DNA of 64,000 nt, taken from the NCBI GenBank assembly GCA_026929865.2, contig CM049413.1, positions 17,445,001-17,509,000 on the forward strand. The letters run 5' to 3'. Every line of letters begins with the position of its first letter. The stretch's first letter is position 1. This document shows positions 20,846-33,596 of the stretch, piece after piece. The position numbers were made by a program, and so were the translations under genes. The notes below the pieces were generated by a model. It was given only the letters and a program-made list of their open reading frames with translations, ran no database searches and was not told where the DNA came from. Source of the stretch: Hyperoplus lanceolatus. Lineage: Eukaryota > Chordata > Actinopteri > Uranoscopiformes > Ammodytidae.

Positions 20846-23145
20846 ACTGTCACAGATACAAATGTATGTGCACGCCGACGCATATAAACTCACAAACACA
20901 CACACTTTTCTCCCAGCATCTAGCCTCACTGCATTTTGTGTGGGTGGCCCATTTCTATCACTCCCCCACAAAGACAGGGGTCTATCTGAAAGGGAAGAAC
21001 ATCAACCGTAACATGCCTTTGACTCTGAATGGGCTATTTTCTATTGATCTGCTTGAAGCCTTAGTGCGTGGGCTGCTGAGGAACTCCAACTTACTAAGGG
21101 GCTATTGAAATGTATTTATGAGAATAGGAGGTATTGAGGTAAAGAAAAGGATGAATAATACACAAACAACTCTCTTTTGTATTGCTGTTTGAACTCAGTA
21201 AATGCTTGTGTAGTTTTGGGATGGGCCGAGAGTGTGTGGTTGTTTCTTTAAGGGTGGGTTGCTTGGTTGCAGGTCCTTTTGGCTGGCGTGATAATGCTGC
21301 TAGTTAAATATGACCCAGCTGGAAGGAACTGCCAGGCTCCCCCCTTCTCTTCCTCTCTGTCTGAGAGAACACATGCCCCATTGTGCCCCCTTTGCCAGCC
21401 ATGATAACAGTCCGCAACCTGTGCATGCGCTCATGCAAGTGTGCATTTCTGCATGCACGCCTCGTCTTCGTGTTTGCATACAGCCGCGTCCTTCGATGCT
21501 TTAATCTTTGGTTACATTGCACGTGGGTGTTGTTTATTTAGTCATCCCACAAATGACACCCTCCAGCTATGTTGCTGTGACAATGTGTTTCTGTGTGTGT
21601 GCAAATGTGTATACTAACTATGCTTTGCCATAGGCGTCAACAGATGCTTGAAAGAAAGGCCAGATCCTGAGATGTAGATGTCACAACTGGAGTTGTAAAC
21701 ATTGTATCAACAAATGTTTCTAGAATTCAACTTTAAAGTGTATGTTGGCAAATGCATTCACATGGGATGCGTTTGCTTGAGTGTCCTCTCTGTATGTGAC
21801 ACACATAATTATTTTGCTTCACACATTCATGCAGCTGGAGGCCATTCCAAGCTTCAAATGTGTACCATTATGGAAATGAAAGCTCAATTTTTCTGCCCTT
21901 TTAGGGAAACAACATTTGCCATTCAGCCCAGTGGAAACAAACCTGGGAGGGGGAGGGCTAAGTAGGAGCAAGCCTATCACAAGTGCCTTCCAGTGCATTT
22001 GGCTTGTCTGTAATGGCAGACGCTGTCTTCCTGGCCCGGCCATTAGCCTAATGTATGGAGGCGAGTGGGATCGCTGAGCTCACCCATTTCCATTTTAATA
22101 GCGGCCATCTAGAGGTTAATTCGGATATGATGCGGTCAAGGTGTGCATATGCGCTGACACGTCAAGAGACAAATAGTGATGCTGAGAGGATCTATGGGGC
22201 GGAAGGGTTTATCATCCCACAAGGGAGGCAGTTACTGGCACACGCACGCACACACACACACACACACAAAACATTTGGGTGTTTAAAGTTAACTCATGGG
22301 GTAGGTTATATGTGATAGGGGATAGCTTTGTTTCTCCATAAACCCACGAGGGACACACTTATTTGGTTGAAAATTATTCCATCTTTGCTCCACTGAGATG
22401 CTCATGTTATATGCATACAGCTCCTGACAGACTTACTGTATGGAGGTTTTACGGTTTCTCTTGAGAGTAAGGAAATAGCTGAACACTGTCTTTTAGCTAT
22501 ATGTGATACTTGGGATTATTGTCCTATCTCAATTTAATGGGTGATGCTGGCGCATGGTTTTGTGACTGAGGTTTCTTTTAGTCTAAGATTGGAACCATTC
22601 CATGGTCATTTTCCGTTGCTTTGATTTGTCATTTCAATCATTTCTTGGGCGTTTCCAAGCTGCTGCCTTACACTGCTTGAAAATGTCAGAGGCACGCCGT
22701 GCCATGCTAGGAAATGTTGATGAATTCCACAGAACGTTTTGATCAGCATCCACCAATAAGTGTCCTTCAGTTGTATTCACCATGCGCAACATAAGGCCTA
22801 AGGCCCTTCTGGTTTTGACCGCATAACAGCATGGTCTCTTGTCTTGTGTCAGGAAGGCATACTTGAATATTAGATGAGGGGATCGGATAGAGGCGGAAGG
22901 GGATACAGAGCTGCTTCACATTACTGTGTCATAAGTAATGTTTGTGTCTTTATGGTATTGTGTTGGGATTAAGTTCACAGTGATTGAAATTTCTGTGTAA
23001 TTGCATTTAAGCGGAGGAGTGACATGTACATATGTGACACAATGTTACACCCAGGGTATTGAGATTACACTCATGCACATGCAGATAACTGATACCTCCC
23101 TATGCAGACATTTGTACCCACATAAACAAAGTACACATGCACACA

Positions 23146-23180
<35 letters not shown>

Positions 23181-23798
23181 AAGCATCCCTCAAAATAGAT
23201 CCCTATAGGAGTCACTAACAATGCAGATGAAGCACTATCTTGCTGAGAATGTCACACTGGCTATCTCTGACCTCAGCACAGAAGGGCACAGAGATGCAGG
23301 ACATAGGCTCAAAACAATCACTTCCCCCGACTGTACAGTCTCTTCCTCCTCTTTCCAACTCATTTACTCCCATTGGCCGTTGCTCTTCCTCTCAGTGACC
23401 TTCTGACAAGTTCTGTCTAGCACACTTTCACCGCAGCTGCGCCCCCTTCCCCCTCCTTTCTGCTGCTATTTTTTATTCCCCCTTGTTTGTCCCTCATCTC
23501 ACCTTTTGCTTCTATTGTTCCTGACATCATGTCTTCCAAAATCTATTTTCTCAAATGTTCATACATTCATTCAGTCTGCTTTGTGTCTGTCTGCCCCCTT
23601 GCCCTCTCTCTCTATCTCTCTCCCTCTCACTCTCCTTTTGGTCTCTCTCTCTCCTTCTCCTCGCTCAGCTCTGAGGGGTTGCTGTCCTGCCGGAGCACAG
23701 CTCAGTGACCGTCCATTCATCAAACTGTCACAGCGCACTGCCGCAGCTCCGTACACCCGCTACTAAACAAGTGCCCTGGCAAAACAAACAATAGCTCC

Positions 23799-23957
<159 letters not shown>

Positions 23958-24221
23958 ACTGTAGAACCTGGAGTGTTGCCCCCAGCAAGGGCAAACCTCT
24001 CCCTGTACACCCATTTGGCAACATGCGCTCCGGACGTGGTTGATGCCAACTTAAGTGGACGCTGCCAGTGGCACAGTGTGCTAAGCAGTGCACAAACCTA
24101 TCTGTTGAACATCCACACAAATCAAGCAAATAGTTAACATTACAGTACAAGCCAATGCAAGCAGTTCCTATAGACATGTCAGAAATAGGTTCCCATGTTA
24201 ATACATGGATGAAATGCATTA

Positions 24222-24520
24222 AAGGTGGAGTCAGCGATTTTGGAGTATGCTTGTTTTCAAAATAATTTTTTTTCAAAATAAGTCAATATTTCATCATGAT
24301 CCTCTACTTGTCCATATGGTGTGTGCACTGAACAAAATCGGTTGTTTATACACACCCTAGGCTCTGTTAACTGGTATATAAACAAAGGGTGTCCATTTAG
24401 CTAGCAGCATGCCTGTTTAAAGAAATGTTCAGCCCACACACATTACGAACAGGTAGCTAATCACAAGGTGCTATTCACTGATCTTGACTAAAATATTCTC
24501 TAGAATCACTGACTCCACCT
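24222..24520. mobile_element. Short MITE (about 300 bp) with AGGTGGAGTCAG ends
   Basis: The left end AGGTGGAGTCAGCGATTTTG and the right end read inward AGGTGGAGTCAGTGATTCTA match over about 22 bp with three changes. ATTA occurs on both sides (24218-24221 and 24521-24524), a likely target duplication. There is no coding capacity. Superfamily not assigned; PIF/Harbinger-like 3-bp TTA target use is one possibility. Confidence 0.7.
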
Positions 24521-25874
24521 ATTACTACTGGAACAAGCTAGCAATTTTCCTTATTGCTGAACCAGCGTAGTTGCCTATATGGGTGATTCATAGTGGTGCA
24601 CCTAGACTTACACAACTTAAGATAAACATGACCTACTACTTTGCCGGTGGTCCAGCCAGGGCTAAAACAGCATGGCCAGCAGTCTGTTTATGGGGGTCTT
24701 TACGGTGTGTCAAAGGGGTCAACAGCAGGACGGGCTCTTACCTGTAGATTTACATTGAGGGGCTTTACAGTAGGTCACCAGCTCCCAGCAGCTAATTTCA
24801 TAATGCACCCTGGGCAAGGCTTGAATTATTCAATCAAGCCCGGAGTGCAGAATGCACTTAATAAAAGGCTCTGGGTTTCCAGAGAAGAGAGAGACTTACA
24901 GTAGCTCAGTTAACCTCAACCTCACTTGTACAGTATCTCATGGTGATCAACTATTTTGTGCGTAGTTGTGCAAAGATCCAGGGAGAATATGAATCAGCAT
25001 TAATAAACAGTGCAGCAAAACCAAAAAAAAAGGCCTCTATGTGAAAATCAAACTTGATGATGCTGTTAATCGGTCCCAAATACTCCCCAAAGCGCATTCC
25101 CCTCTCTCTGAACTTTAAATGCCCCTTTTTTTGTCCAGTTTGTTTCTGACAACGCATTTTTCAGCAAGGCTAAAATGTTTCTGGCTGCAGGCGAGAAAGC
25201 AAGCACCTCTCTTAAACGCACTACAGTATACTGTTATTCTTCTATCCCAGATTGTGTGCGTCATTATCGATTAGAGAGTCGGTCACTTGGCACAGGTGCT
25301 CACACTCCCAAACAGCATTCTGGTGGAGCTTTGGCAGCAGGCTCAGCAGGCCTTACTCTGTCATGATTTTTTATTTTTCGCTTTCCCTAATTGTACGCAA
25401 TGAAACACAGGGCCCGTTTTCTCTGCATGGTTGATCACCTGTCATATATAAAAAATGTACAGCTATGTCGGTGTATTTCCTAATAACACTAATGCACTGA
25501 GATGATATGAAACACCTGAATCTATTTGCAAAATCCCATTGGTGTCTCTTTTTGAAGCTTTTTGAAGTGTTTTATGGAGGGGGGGGGGGGGGTTGCTGTT
25601 ACTAAAGTGGGCCATATTGCGCTCCTAACGTATTGATTTTTTTAACGTTTACGATTTGTCTGATGAGCAGGCCCACCGCTCCCTATATGCAGAGTGCATA
25701 GGGCACCAAGTACCCGGCGGGGGCACCAAAATTAAGGTTGCTAAAAAAAAATCATGATAATAATTAAATAATTGAACTACAAAAATATATAAATAAGCTG
25801 TGAAGAGGCCCAGCGTATTTTTTTTCTTAATTGTATAATTGTATCACTTAATTTGGGCAAATTACATGTTTTTA

Positions 25875-26473
25875 TAGCCTGGTCCAACCAGACCATCGTA
25901 CTTCATTTCATTTGTACAGAAGGTCTGGAAGTGCTGTAATTGGCAAACGTTAACTCACTTGGAGGCGGGTGTCTGTCGAAGTTTAAAACAATTGGATCTG
26001 CCCAGTGCCACTCTGGATTAGCCAACCAATCGCATCACGTTTGGCCATCACGTGTGTCATGAGCCGGCTTTTGATGGTGCCTTCCAGTTGGACAGGGAAC
26101 TCGGAAATTTCCGACTTCACTACATATTGTAGTCTATGAATCTACCGGTACCTGGCAACAGTAACTTGTTAGAGCCTAACGTTTAGTTATGTGGACGAGA
26201 AAGGTTTTAGGTGTCCATACTTTCGCGAGCAGATGCACTGGAACACAGACAGGTCGGAACTCGGAACTACTAAGTCGGAAATCTCCTTCTTCCGAGTATA
26301 AAGGAACGCAGCACTCAACTGAAACTGGAGCGTTCTCAGCCACTCACTCTGTTCGCTGATTGGACAATCGTAGATTCTCCGGAGAATCTGGGAAATGCGC
26401 TGTACACCCAGACTGACTACTGAAGGGAAAATGAAATTTGGCCGGAAGTAGGCGGGCGGGCGGAGCCAGGCTA
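25875..26473. mobile_element. Element with TAGCCTGG ends and a 9-bp target duplication (599 bp)
   Basis: The ends TAGCCTGG and CCAGGCTA are exact complements, flanked by a perfect 9-bp repeat ATGTTTTTA (25866-25874 and 26474-26482). Nine-base duplications point to Mutator-like (MULE) elements rather than hAT, but no transposase is present to test that. The interior holds another set of inverted motifs (GGAACTCGGAAATTTCCGAC near 26096, AGTCGGAAATCTCC near 26272), probably a further nested fish MITE. It lies inside the hAT-type copy at 25668. A short relative occurs at 50883. Confidence 0.8.
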
Positions 26474-27552
26474 ATGTTTTTACCTAATATATAAAAATAG
26501 TCTCTCCCCCCTTCCCTGACCCTAATGGTACAGCCTTCGAAGCTCTCGTGTTTTCGCATCGGAGACGGAGCATGCTTTTGCCGGTGATATCAAGCTGCTT
26601 CTGAATGGCGGCCGCGGCGAATCATAATGACAACAGGAATCTGGCGCAGAAAAGCGGAAGAAGTAAAAGCTGAGAGATGACACCCGTGCATCCCTTGTTG
26701 GTAAGTGTGTGAGTAGTATAGGTCTAATTGTTTTGCTAATGTTCAGTGATATTGTAATATTAGCATATAGTTAGACTACACAGCAGCAGAAGCTAATAGT
26801 TAAGACACTGTGTGACGGCATGTCATCTTAAAAATCATTTTCTGTCACAAACGCTACTCATCAGCTGTGTAGTGTGAAGCATATTCTAGCATTTCACAAT
26901 GCATGTGACACGTTTGCAAATAGTTGACGGTTGTCACTGTAGACATTATATGAAGCCTTATGAAGTCAACAACATTCTAGTGAGGCTATGGAAAGGGCGA
27001 CATCTGCTCCCCAACTTAAAATATGGTATCTTCACTTTTGGTCATTTACAAAATGCCACCATTGTTTTGTTTAATGTGTATAATTGGAGTCTATATAGGT
27101 ATTTAAGGTTTTGTCTATGTTCCACTAAATTAATATAACATAATAGTTTAATATACTTTCATAGTGACTAGATAGCAAATGAATAATGAAGTGTTTACAG
27201 ATAAACAGCAGATTTAAGATTAAGCATAATATGGTGTTTTTTTAGTGACTTTTTATCCTATTATAAACAGTAGTTCGACATGATATTTTTGTCATTAGAA
27301 AATCCTAATGTTTTGGTTATTTTATTTAGCTTTTGCTAATCACATTTTTTTGTATTTCAAAAATATTCACAGTGTCAATGCTAAAATATGTTCAAGGAGC
27401 CACACGTAGCCAGGAGGAAGATTCAGATGATGAGCAACCATCCACAAGCCACCAACCAACATTTGTTTTGATGACTTCCTTTTAAACCTTATTTGAGTTC
27501 ATAGTTATTTTCGGTCATCTTTGGAGCCTGCAGTTGTTATTGTTTTAATATA

Positions 27553-27921
27553 TTGTAATGCTGCTGTTAAGAACGTTTTATATATAACGTATGTATTACT
27601 GATGTTGTTGCTGTTTTGTTTTTGTTTTAAATATTACTTAATATATACATGTTCATAATATATTTAATGTCAACTTATAATAAATAGCAATGGTTTGATT
27701 TCAAACTCTGAAGGTTTTGTGTGTGTGTGCTGTTGTTAAGAACGTTTTATATACAACTTATTTATTACTGATCGTGCTCCTGTTGTTGTTGCTGTTTTGT
27801 TTTTGTTTTATATATTACTTAATATATACATGTTCATATTTATGTATATTTAATGTCAACTTATAATAAATAGCAACGGTTTGATTGCAAACTCTGAAGG
27901 TTTTGTGTGTGTGTGTGTGTG
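27553..27921 (+). repeat. Two-copy tandem repeat of about 180 bp
   Basis: Both copies contain GTTAAGAACGTTTTATATA, TTTTGTTTTTGTTTTA, ATTACTTAATATATACATG and TAATAAATAGCAAnGGTTTG, and close with AACTCTGAAGGTTTTGTGTG. The second copy differs by scattered substitutions and small insertions. It lies near the right end of the hAT-type element. Confidence 0.8.
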
Positions 27922-28974
27922 TTTGGGGGGGTGGCACCCTGACCAGCCCAGCTTAGGGCACCCAAAAGCCTAGCAGCGGCCCTGCTGATGAGCCTCGAGT
28001 TTCACAGACCTTTATGTTTTCTTGCATTTCGATTGGATCCTGATAGCTAACAGCTGAGTCACCTTAAAGTCCCTGGTATGGTTTGTGTAATTCGGTCTAT
28101 AGTTCACACATCCTTACTCACTGTCTATATATGCAATCGGTTCAAGGTTCCACTCTGACCCCTATGTCAAGCTGTGCCAGCATGCCTTTGAATCAGCCAT
28201 TGATTGGCATTTGTCTGAGAGAGGAAGCCTTTGTAATGAAGGAGATGATGAGGGGATTATTGACCAGGCCGTGTGTATGAAAATCAGGTAGGAGAGGTGG
28301 ATTTGGAGGGTTTTACCTGGATATTAGTATTGACCGTATGGTAATTGGGAGCGTAGATGCTCACTTGCTGGGCCTATTAAAAGGCAGTAATGAAAAATCA
28401 GATGGAGGTATAGCTCTTGCCTTGCTCTACTATCTCTCTCTATCTTGTTGCTGGTTAAAGATGAGAAGTGGAGACTTAAGGAAGGCAAAACAGGATTACA
28501 CATTTAGATGCTTTAGATTTCCATTACTCTGTACAGTATATCATTATTTATTGCACAGTTTTTTTTCCGAAGAATTCCCTCAAACAACTTGCAGATCTCC
28601 AAGGCAAACAAAAGAGTTGAGCTATCAGTGTGCAGCATTATACACCTGCGTAAAGTGTATTCAAATGGCAAGGGTTCAGGCGGTCGTTCACATTAGCATC
28701 TTTTGGAAGAGTTTGAGCGACTGTGAAGCCCTGAAAAGTGATAGCTGAGAAAGGAACCTGATGTTTTCTTTCGGTTAGACAGACCCAGAGGAGTCAAAAG
28801 TGATAGCATGACGGATATATATTGTGACTAGAGATGCCATTATCCTCCTGCTGCTGCTGCTGCTGACGATATCCAGACAGTATGCATCTTTACCTCCTGA
28901 CACCATCTCCCCTTTTACCTTCCGAAAAGAAAAAGAAAAAACATGATGTGATACGTGGAAAGAAATCTATTATT

Positions 28975-28975
<1 letters not shown>

Positions 28976-29060
<85 letters not shown>
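28976..29060. repeat. (TG)n microsatellite
   Basis: About 41 TG units ending TGCGCAG. Confidence 0.95.
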
Positions 29061-29061
<1 letters not shown>

Positions 29062-29123
29062 AGCTACTGTTTTTCCAGCGGCTTCTCGGAATTCATCTGG
29101 CTCTTTCCCTGCTGAAATCTTAT

Positions 29124-30990
29124 CAGGGGCGGATCTAGAAAAATATTCATGGGGTGGCAAGAGGGTGGCAGGAGATTTTAAGGGGTGGCAACCTGTGGCG
29201 GATGTATAGTATAGTATAAATATTTACTTGGGAAAGCCCCCACATTTAGATATGTTGACTAAATAACATAATACTTAATGTATTGTAGCACAAGTGAAGC
29301 CTTACATTTAAACATAACATTTTTAAAGATTATTATTACTGAATAATTACTACATTACCTGCCTCACAACAATCACCTGCACTAATACACCAGCATGGGG
29401 CTCAAAATCTATGCAAATAGGGCTGCAATAAGTACTTAGTTAACAGTGAGTCTTTGGTATTTGTCTGTGTTAATATGAGATACTCCCATCAGATGTCAAT
29501 CATCAGTCAAACTTGAGTGCAAATATCAAGTTATTCAAATATTCTAGTAATTTACATACAATAGAGATACAATCATTCATATAAATATTGTGCGGCATTT
29601 TGGTCACAAACAGTGACCTGTTAAACACACTGTAAATGGGAAGAGGTTCAGTAATGTCACACAGAAATAGGTCTACTGGTTATTATGAGCAATTGATAAG
29701 CACGACCTAAGACTTTAATTTAAAATAGTGTGATAACAATTAGGAAGTATCCTTATACAAAGGCCTATAGATAAAATTAAACAAAATAATTAATGAATTT
29801 CAAGGGTGTAGGTTATGATTAAACCTCGGTTTAGGACACATTTTAAATGGGGGGTCTGGGGTTGCCCCCCTAGAAATTTTTAAGCATTCATCACTTCATT
29901 TCCTGCATTCTGGTGAATTTGTTTGCATCAAGTTTATGTAAAGTAATTAATTATTAGTAATTTAGTTTCCCAGTGACAAAAAATTAATACAATACAATAC
30001 AGTAATATCATGCATTCTGTATTGCTTTCAAATATTCATTCTCCTCTATTTTAAAAAAAAATGGTTTAGATTGTAGTGTAAGTGATTATTCACGTCTATC
30101 ATTGAGAATGTAGTGGCTGGTGGTATTTTACTTGCCTGCAATCTTCATATATTCAAAAATAATAAAGTGCAAAATGATCCTCATGTACTTCCTTTAAGCT
30201 ACTAGTGACTAAGTGTGCAGTGGACAGAGGGAGGAAGAGATATCTTTATTTTATAATTTAGCTTTTTGATTTGTGAGCGTGATCCTCGCTGACTTTAGAC
30301 TGACTCGCGCTGTCTGCTCCGTGAGGCTCGAGCCCATCAGCTGAGCGAACAGCTGTCCAACACGGAGATGAAAAACGAAACATAACTATCCTGTCCTGCC
30401 TGGGCTGACTTAAGGTGGACAAACCAAATATAAATGAATAAATATTGTACTAAACTGTAACATAAGTAATGAGTTGTGGAATTTGGATCAGTAGCCTACA
30501 GTAGTGCACAATCTTCGCTCATGTGAACGTTATTGTAGTTTTTCCGAAGCATTCACGAGTTCCTAACGTTATTATTAACCTCTAGTCATTGTCACCACAC
30601 AGCAGCATATTAACTTTATAGGAAAACTACAACAAGAGTGTAGTCTCTCCTGTGCTGCTTGCTTCGTTAGTCTAGAGAGGTTTGGATCCGTCTCTCGCAC
30701 GCATTCCTTGTATTCAAAATCAGTGCCGTTGGGAGCGGTTAAGAGTCTCGGGAGTGGGTGGGTGGGTGGGTGGGGGGGTGGGGCGGGATCGGGGGGGGGG
30801 GGGGGGGGCAATATTACCTGGCTGCATTCACTTGCAGTCGGACATTTGAAACTCGCGCTCGTAAATGTCTCTTAACAGCCAGAAATAAATGTTTAATTTG
30901 GCACTGCCAACTGGGGTGGCAGCTGGGGTGGCAAGGTTTTTTTTAGGGTAGCAGCTGCCACCCCATGCCACCCCGGTAGATCCGCCCCTG
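29124..30990. mobile_element. Non-autonomous hAT-type element with CAGGGGCGGATCTA ends (1,867 bp)
   Basis: The ends CAGGGGCGGATCTA and TAGATCCGCCCCTG are exact complements, with a perfect 8-bp duplication AATCTTAT on both sides (29116-29123, 30991-30998). Subterminal sequence is rich in GGGGTGGCA at the left and GGGTGGCA or TGCCACCCC at the right. A G-rich stretch (GGGTGGGTGGGTGGG, then 18 consecutive G at 30791-30808) lies near the right end. No transposase frame remains. The perfect ends and duplication suggest a relatively recent insertion. Confidence 0.88.
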
Positions 30991-32032
30991 AATCTTATAC
31001 AAATGCAGGGTTCACTCGTCTGGCTAACCAGGGATTATCCATGTCCATGTGCTGTTTTACATTTTTTCTCTCCCCTTTTTCTCTCTGGAAATCTGTTTAT
31101 ATTCATTTATTTTTCTGAGGTAAATAAGACTGAGAGGAAAATCAATTGTCCCATTTATTTATTTTTCTCTTTCCCGTTGTTTTGCCTTCACGCTTGCTGT
31201 CCCTGCTGGTGTTTCAGACACAAGGAGGCACATTTCAGTCAAAAATGTGGATACATTTTTCACATTAGGATCATTCTTACCATTGGAGAGCATGCATTTT
31301 CCACAAGCATTCAATAAAGGATACACAATCCCCTTCTGGAGGGATTTATAAAATAAATAAAAACAACCTTCCATTTTGAATATTTTGAGCTGCAGCGTGT
31401 TAATTTAGAGATGATGCATTTATTTATTTCAGGCATTTACGTACACGGATGCAAAAAAAAAAAAAAAAAATCCTATCGACAGCGTGTGTTGCATTGTTTG
31501 TGTTGTTGAATAATGTGGGTAATGCGGATAACAGATGTCCTCCAATTATATTCTCCTAATTACATTTAAATTACGGGGCCGCATTATGATTCAGGTCTGT
31601 GGCTGAAGCGAACAAAGGGAAAACACAACTCATTTGTATGAATAGCATGTATTCCTTCATGACACTCTCATTTAGTGCAACCTCCTTTTCAGTTAACATA
31701 ACTTCACTTATGTTCGGTTTCTCGTACGAAGGGAAAATTAATTCTGAACACGTTGCGTCCCTGCTGTCCTAGTTCAAAAGCACATATGGCTATATGTGGT
31801 GTGTGATTGTCCAACCTATTCAACATTTTTCCTCGTCACTCAAAAAAGACAAAGTGACCGATCAAAATGATCTTTGACATTACTTTATTGTGTTTTTTGT
31901 ATTGGGGGATGGGGGATATCTATCACCACCTAAACATAACAACTTCCGGCTTGCCGAGGGTTAAGAGCTATTTACCGTGAGCAGCGGAGAACTCAGATTC
32001 CCAGCCTTAAAAATCTCTGAAAATCTTTGGAG

Positions 32033-32878
32033 ATGTCCAAAAAAGGAAAAAACATTGATAAGGGAAAGGAGGAAGACAAAGATTATGCGGAAGAATTGAA
32101 AAAACAGTTGGCAGACTTGATGAGAGAAATGAAAAGTGAGAGGGAGACGGAGCGAGCACTGCTGAAAGCTGAGCTGGCTGGGATTATGGACGAATGGATT
32201 GGGCGTTTTGATGCAAAAATTAAAGAAAAAATTGCAGCTGGTCTGAAGCCAATGTTGATCGAATTGAAGGAACTTCAAGCCGTGAATGTGAAGAAAGATC
32301 AGCTCTTGAAAGAGCTTGGAGATAAAATTGATGACCAAAATCAACAAGCAAAAAACAGAGATGTGATAATAACTGGTTTGGACATTAAACCAAGGTCGTA
32401 TGTAGCTGCCGTGAGTGGAGAAGAAGAGGGCGATACAAGGAATGTGTCGGTGGATAACCAGGTTGAAAGGTTCCTGAGAAGCAAAGGCATTAGTCTGGAT
32501 CTGGAGAACGTGGAGTCTTGTTTTCTTCTCCCGAAGGGAAAATTGGCCAAAAAGCGTGCTGTTATTCTGAAATTTGTGAGTAGAAAGCATAAGATAAATT
32601 TGCTCAGTCAAGGCAAGAAGCTTAAAGGCGAACAAATTGGAATGAGTGAAAACTTAACCAAGAGAAATGCTAATCTGGCCTACCAAGCCAGAGGGTTAAA
32701 AAAATGTGGACGGGTCCAACAAACATGGACAAGAGATGGAAGAATCTTCATCAAAATGAATGGAGCTACACCCGAAGAAGCTAAAATTGTGCAAATCAGA
32801 ACGGAGGAGGATCTGGTTCAATTCCGGAGGGAAGAGGACCTGATCAACCCAAGCAGCAAGAATGAGCAACATACCTGA
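32033..32878 (+). CDS. LINE ORF1-type protein, 281 aa, open frame
   Basis: The start is ATG at 32033 (AGATGTCC context); TTG two codons earlier is not used. The protein opens with a Lys/Glu-rich helix (about residues 1-75, coiled-coil character). A middle domain follows with NRDVIITGLDIK, then VESCFLLPKGK and AVILKFVSRKHKINLL. The C-terminal block is MSENLTKRNANLAYQARGLK, then QQTWTRDGRIFIKMNG. That last pattern (LTKrNa.la..AR.LKk...i..tWT..g.iFIK.NG) occurs in ORF1 proteins of fish and invertebrate LINEs and resembles the C-terminal domain of baculovirus FP proteins. Such proteins bind nucleic acid and chaperone LINE RNA; that is inferred from family. No CCHC knuckle is visible. The frame is uninterrupted, suggesting recent origin or constraint. 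Confidence 0.75.
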   Translation: MSKKGKNIDKGKEEDKDYAEELKKQLADLMREMKSERETERALLKAELAGIMDEWIGRFDAKIKEKIAAGLKPMLIELKELQAVNVKKDQLLKELGDKIDDQNQQAKNRDVIITGLDIKPRSYVAAVSGEEEGDTRNVSVDNQVERFLRSKGISLDLENVESCFLLPKGKLAKKRAVILKFVSRKHKINLLSQGKKLKGEQIGMSENLTKRNANLAYQARGLKKCGRVQQTWTRDGRIFIKMNGATPEEAKIVQIRTEEDLVQFRREEDLINPSSKNEQHT

Positions 32879-32975
32879 TGGGATAAATTATCATGAAAGT
32901 CTGGAGTTATTAGCTAATCTTTACGAGGAACCTAGATTATCAGACCCAAATGACATTAAAGCATGGACAATTTGA
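32862..32975 (+). CDS. Small frame (37 aa) overlapping the end of LINE ORF1
   Basis: The ATG at 32862 lies in a different frame and overlaps the last 17 nt of ORF1, including its stop. The product begins MSNIPDGINYHESLELLANL and ends SDPNDIKAWTI. The overlap resembles the ORF1/ORF2 junction of a two-frame LINE, so this is most simply the stub of ORF2, with everything after about codon 37 lost. It may not be translated. Confidence 0.4.
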   Translation: MSNIPDGINYHESLELLANLYEEPRLSDPNDIKAWTI

Positions 32976-33554
32976 ATTGAAGTTGGCATGGTCTTTGAAT
33001 TAAAGGGATTTAAACTGGTTTGTGTCATAATATAAGGTTTGAAATTGTAAATACAATGTGCTCTGCTATTGATTACCTAATGGAATGTGTGACTATTGAA
33101 ATTTAAATGAAAGATACATGTTAATTATCAGCTGTGTGTTCAGAACACCCGAGTTAAAATTGAAAGACTTTCTCTGACTGAAGAATTTGTAAATACACTG
33201 CATGTTATGGGACTGTAGCCAAGGTCAGCAGACACACTGACTGTTTTGAATACTTTTGCAGAGGTGTTTAGGCTACTAGAGAAGAAATGGACAAGGCCAT
33301 ATCTGCATTGTCACAGGGAGAGAGGAAAATAAAGACCTAAAATTATTTGTGTATTAGAATGAATCTTCTTAAAAAAGAAAAAAAAAATGTGTTCTAACTG
33401 TAGTAGCTGTGTATCTGTGTATCTGAATCTTATGGCAGTGGGGGCGGGACTCGATAAGCCTTTGGCTTCTCCTGCTACCCTTCGGACGATAACACAAAGT
33501 AATATGTATGAATATGCAATGTGAAAATTATGTATTATGTGTAATTGTCCGGAA

Positions 33555-33563
33555 GAATAATAA

Positions 33564-33594
<31 letters not shown>

Positions 33595-33596
33595 AA
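33555..33596 (+). repeat. (AATA)n tail of the LINE-derived element
   Basis: About ten AATA/TAAA units follow TCCGGAAG and mark the 3' end of the retroposed copy. Confidence 0.9.

Larger units (their letters stand above)
25668..27984. mobile_element. hAT-type element, CAGGGCCGC family, copy 2 (2,317 bp, invaded)
   Basis: It starts CAGGCCCACCGCTCCC and ends GCAGCGGCCCTG, with a perfect 8-bp duplication CTGATGAG at 25660-25667 and 27985-27992. Its outer sequence matches copy 1 (CGCTCCCTATA, GGGCACCAAGTnCC at the left; TTAGGGCACCCAAAAGC at the right). A 599-bp element has inserted at 25875-26473, and a block of about 180 bp is tandemly duplicated at 27553-27921. A short frame at about 27410 reads EEDSDDEQPSTSHQPTFV, the sort of acidic stretch seen in transposase N-termini, but it is too short to call. 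Confidence 0.85.

Noticed and set aside
28338-28748. 136-codon plus-strand frame
   Set aside because: No recognisable domain or splice context and no similarity that I know; length is within chance for this much sequence.
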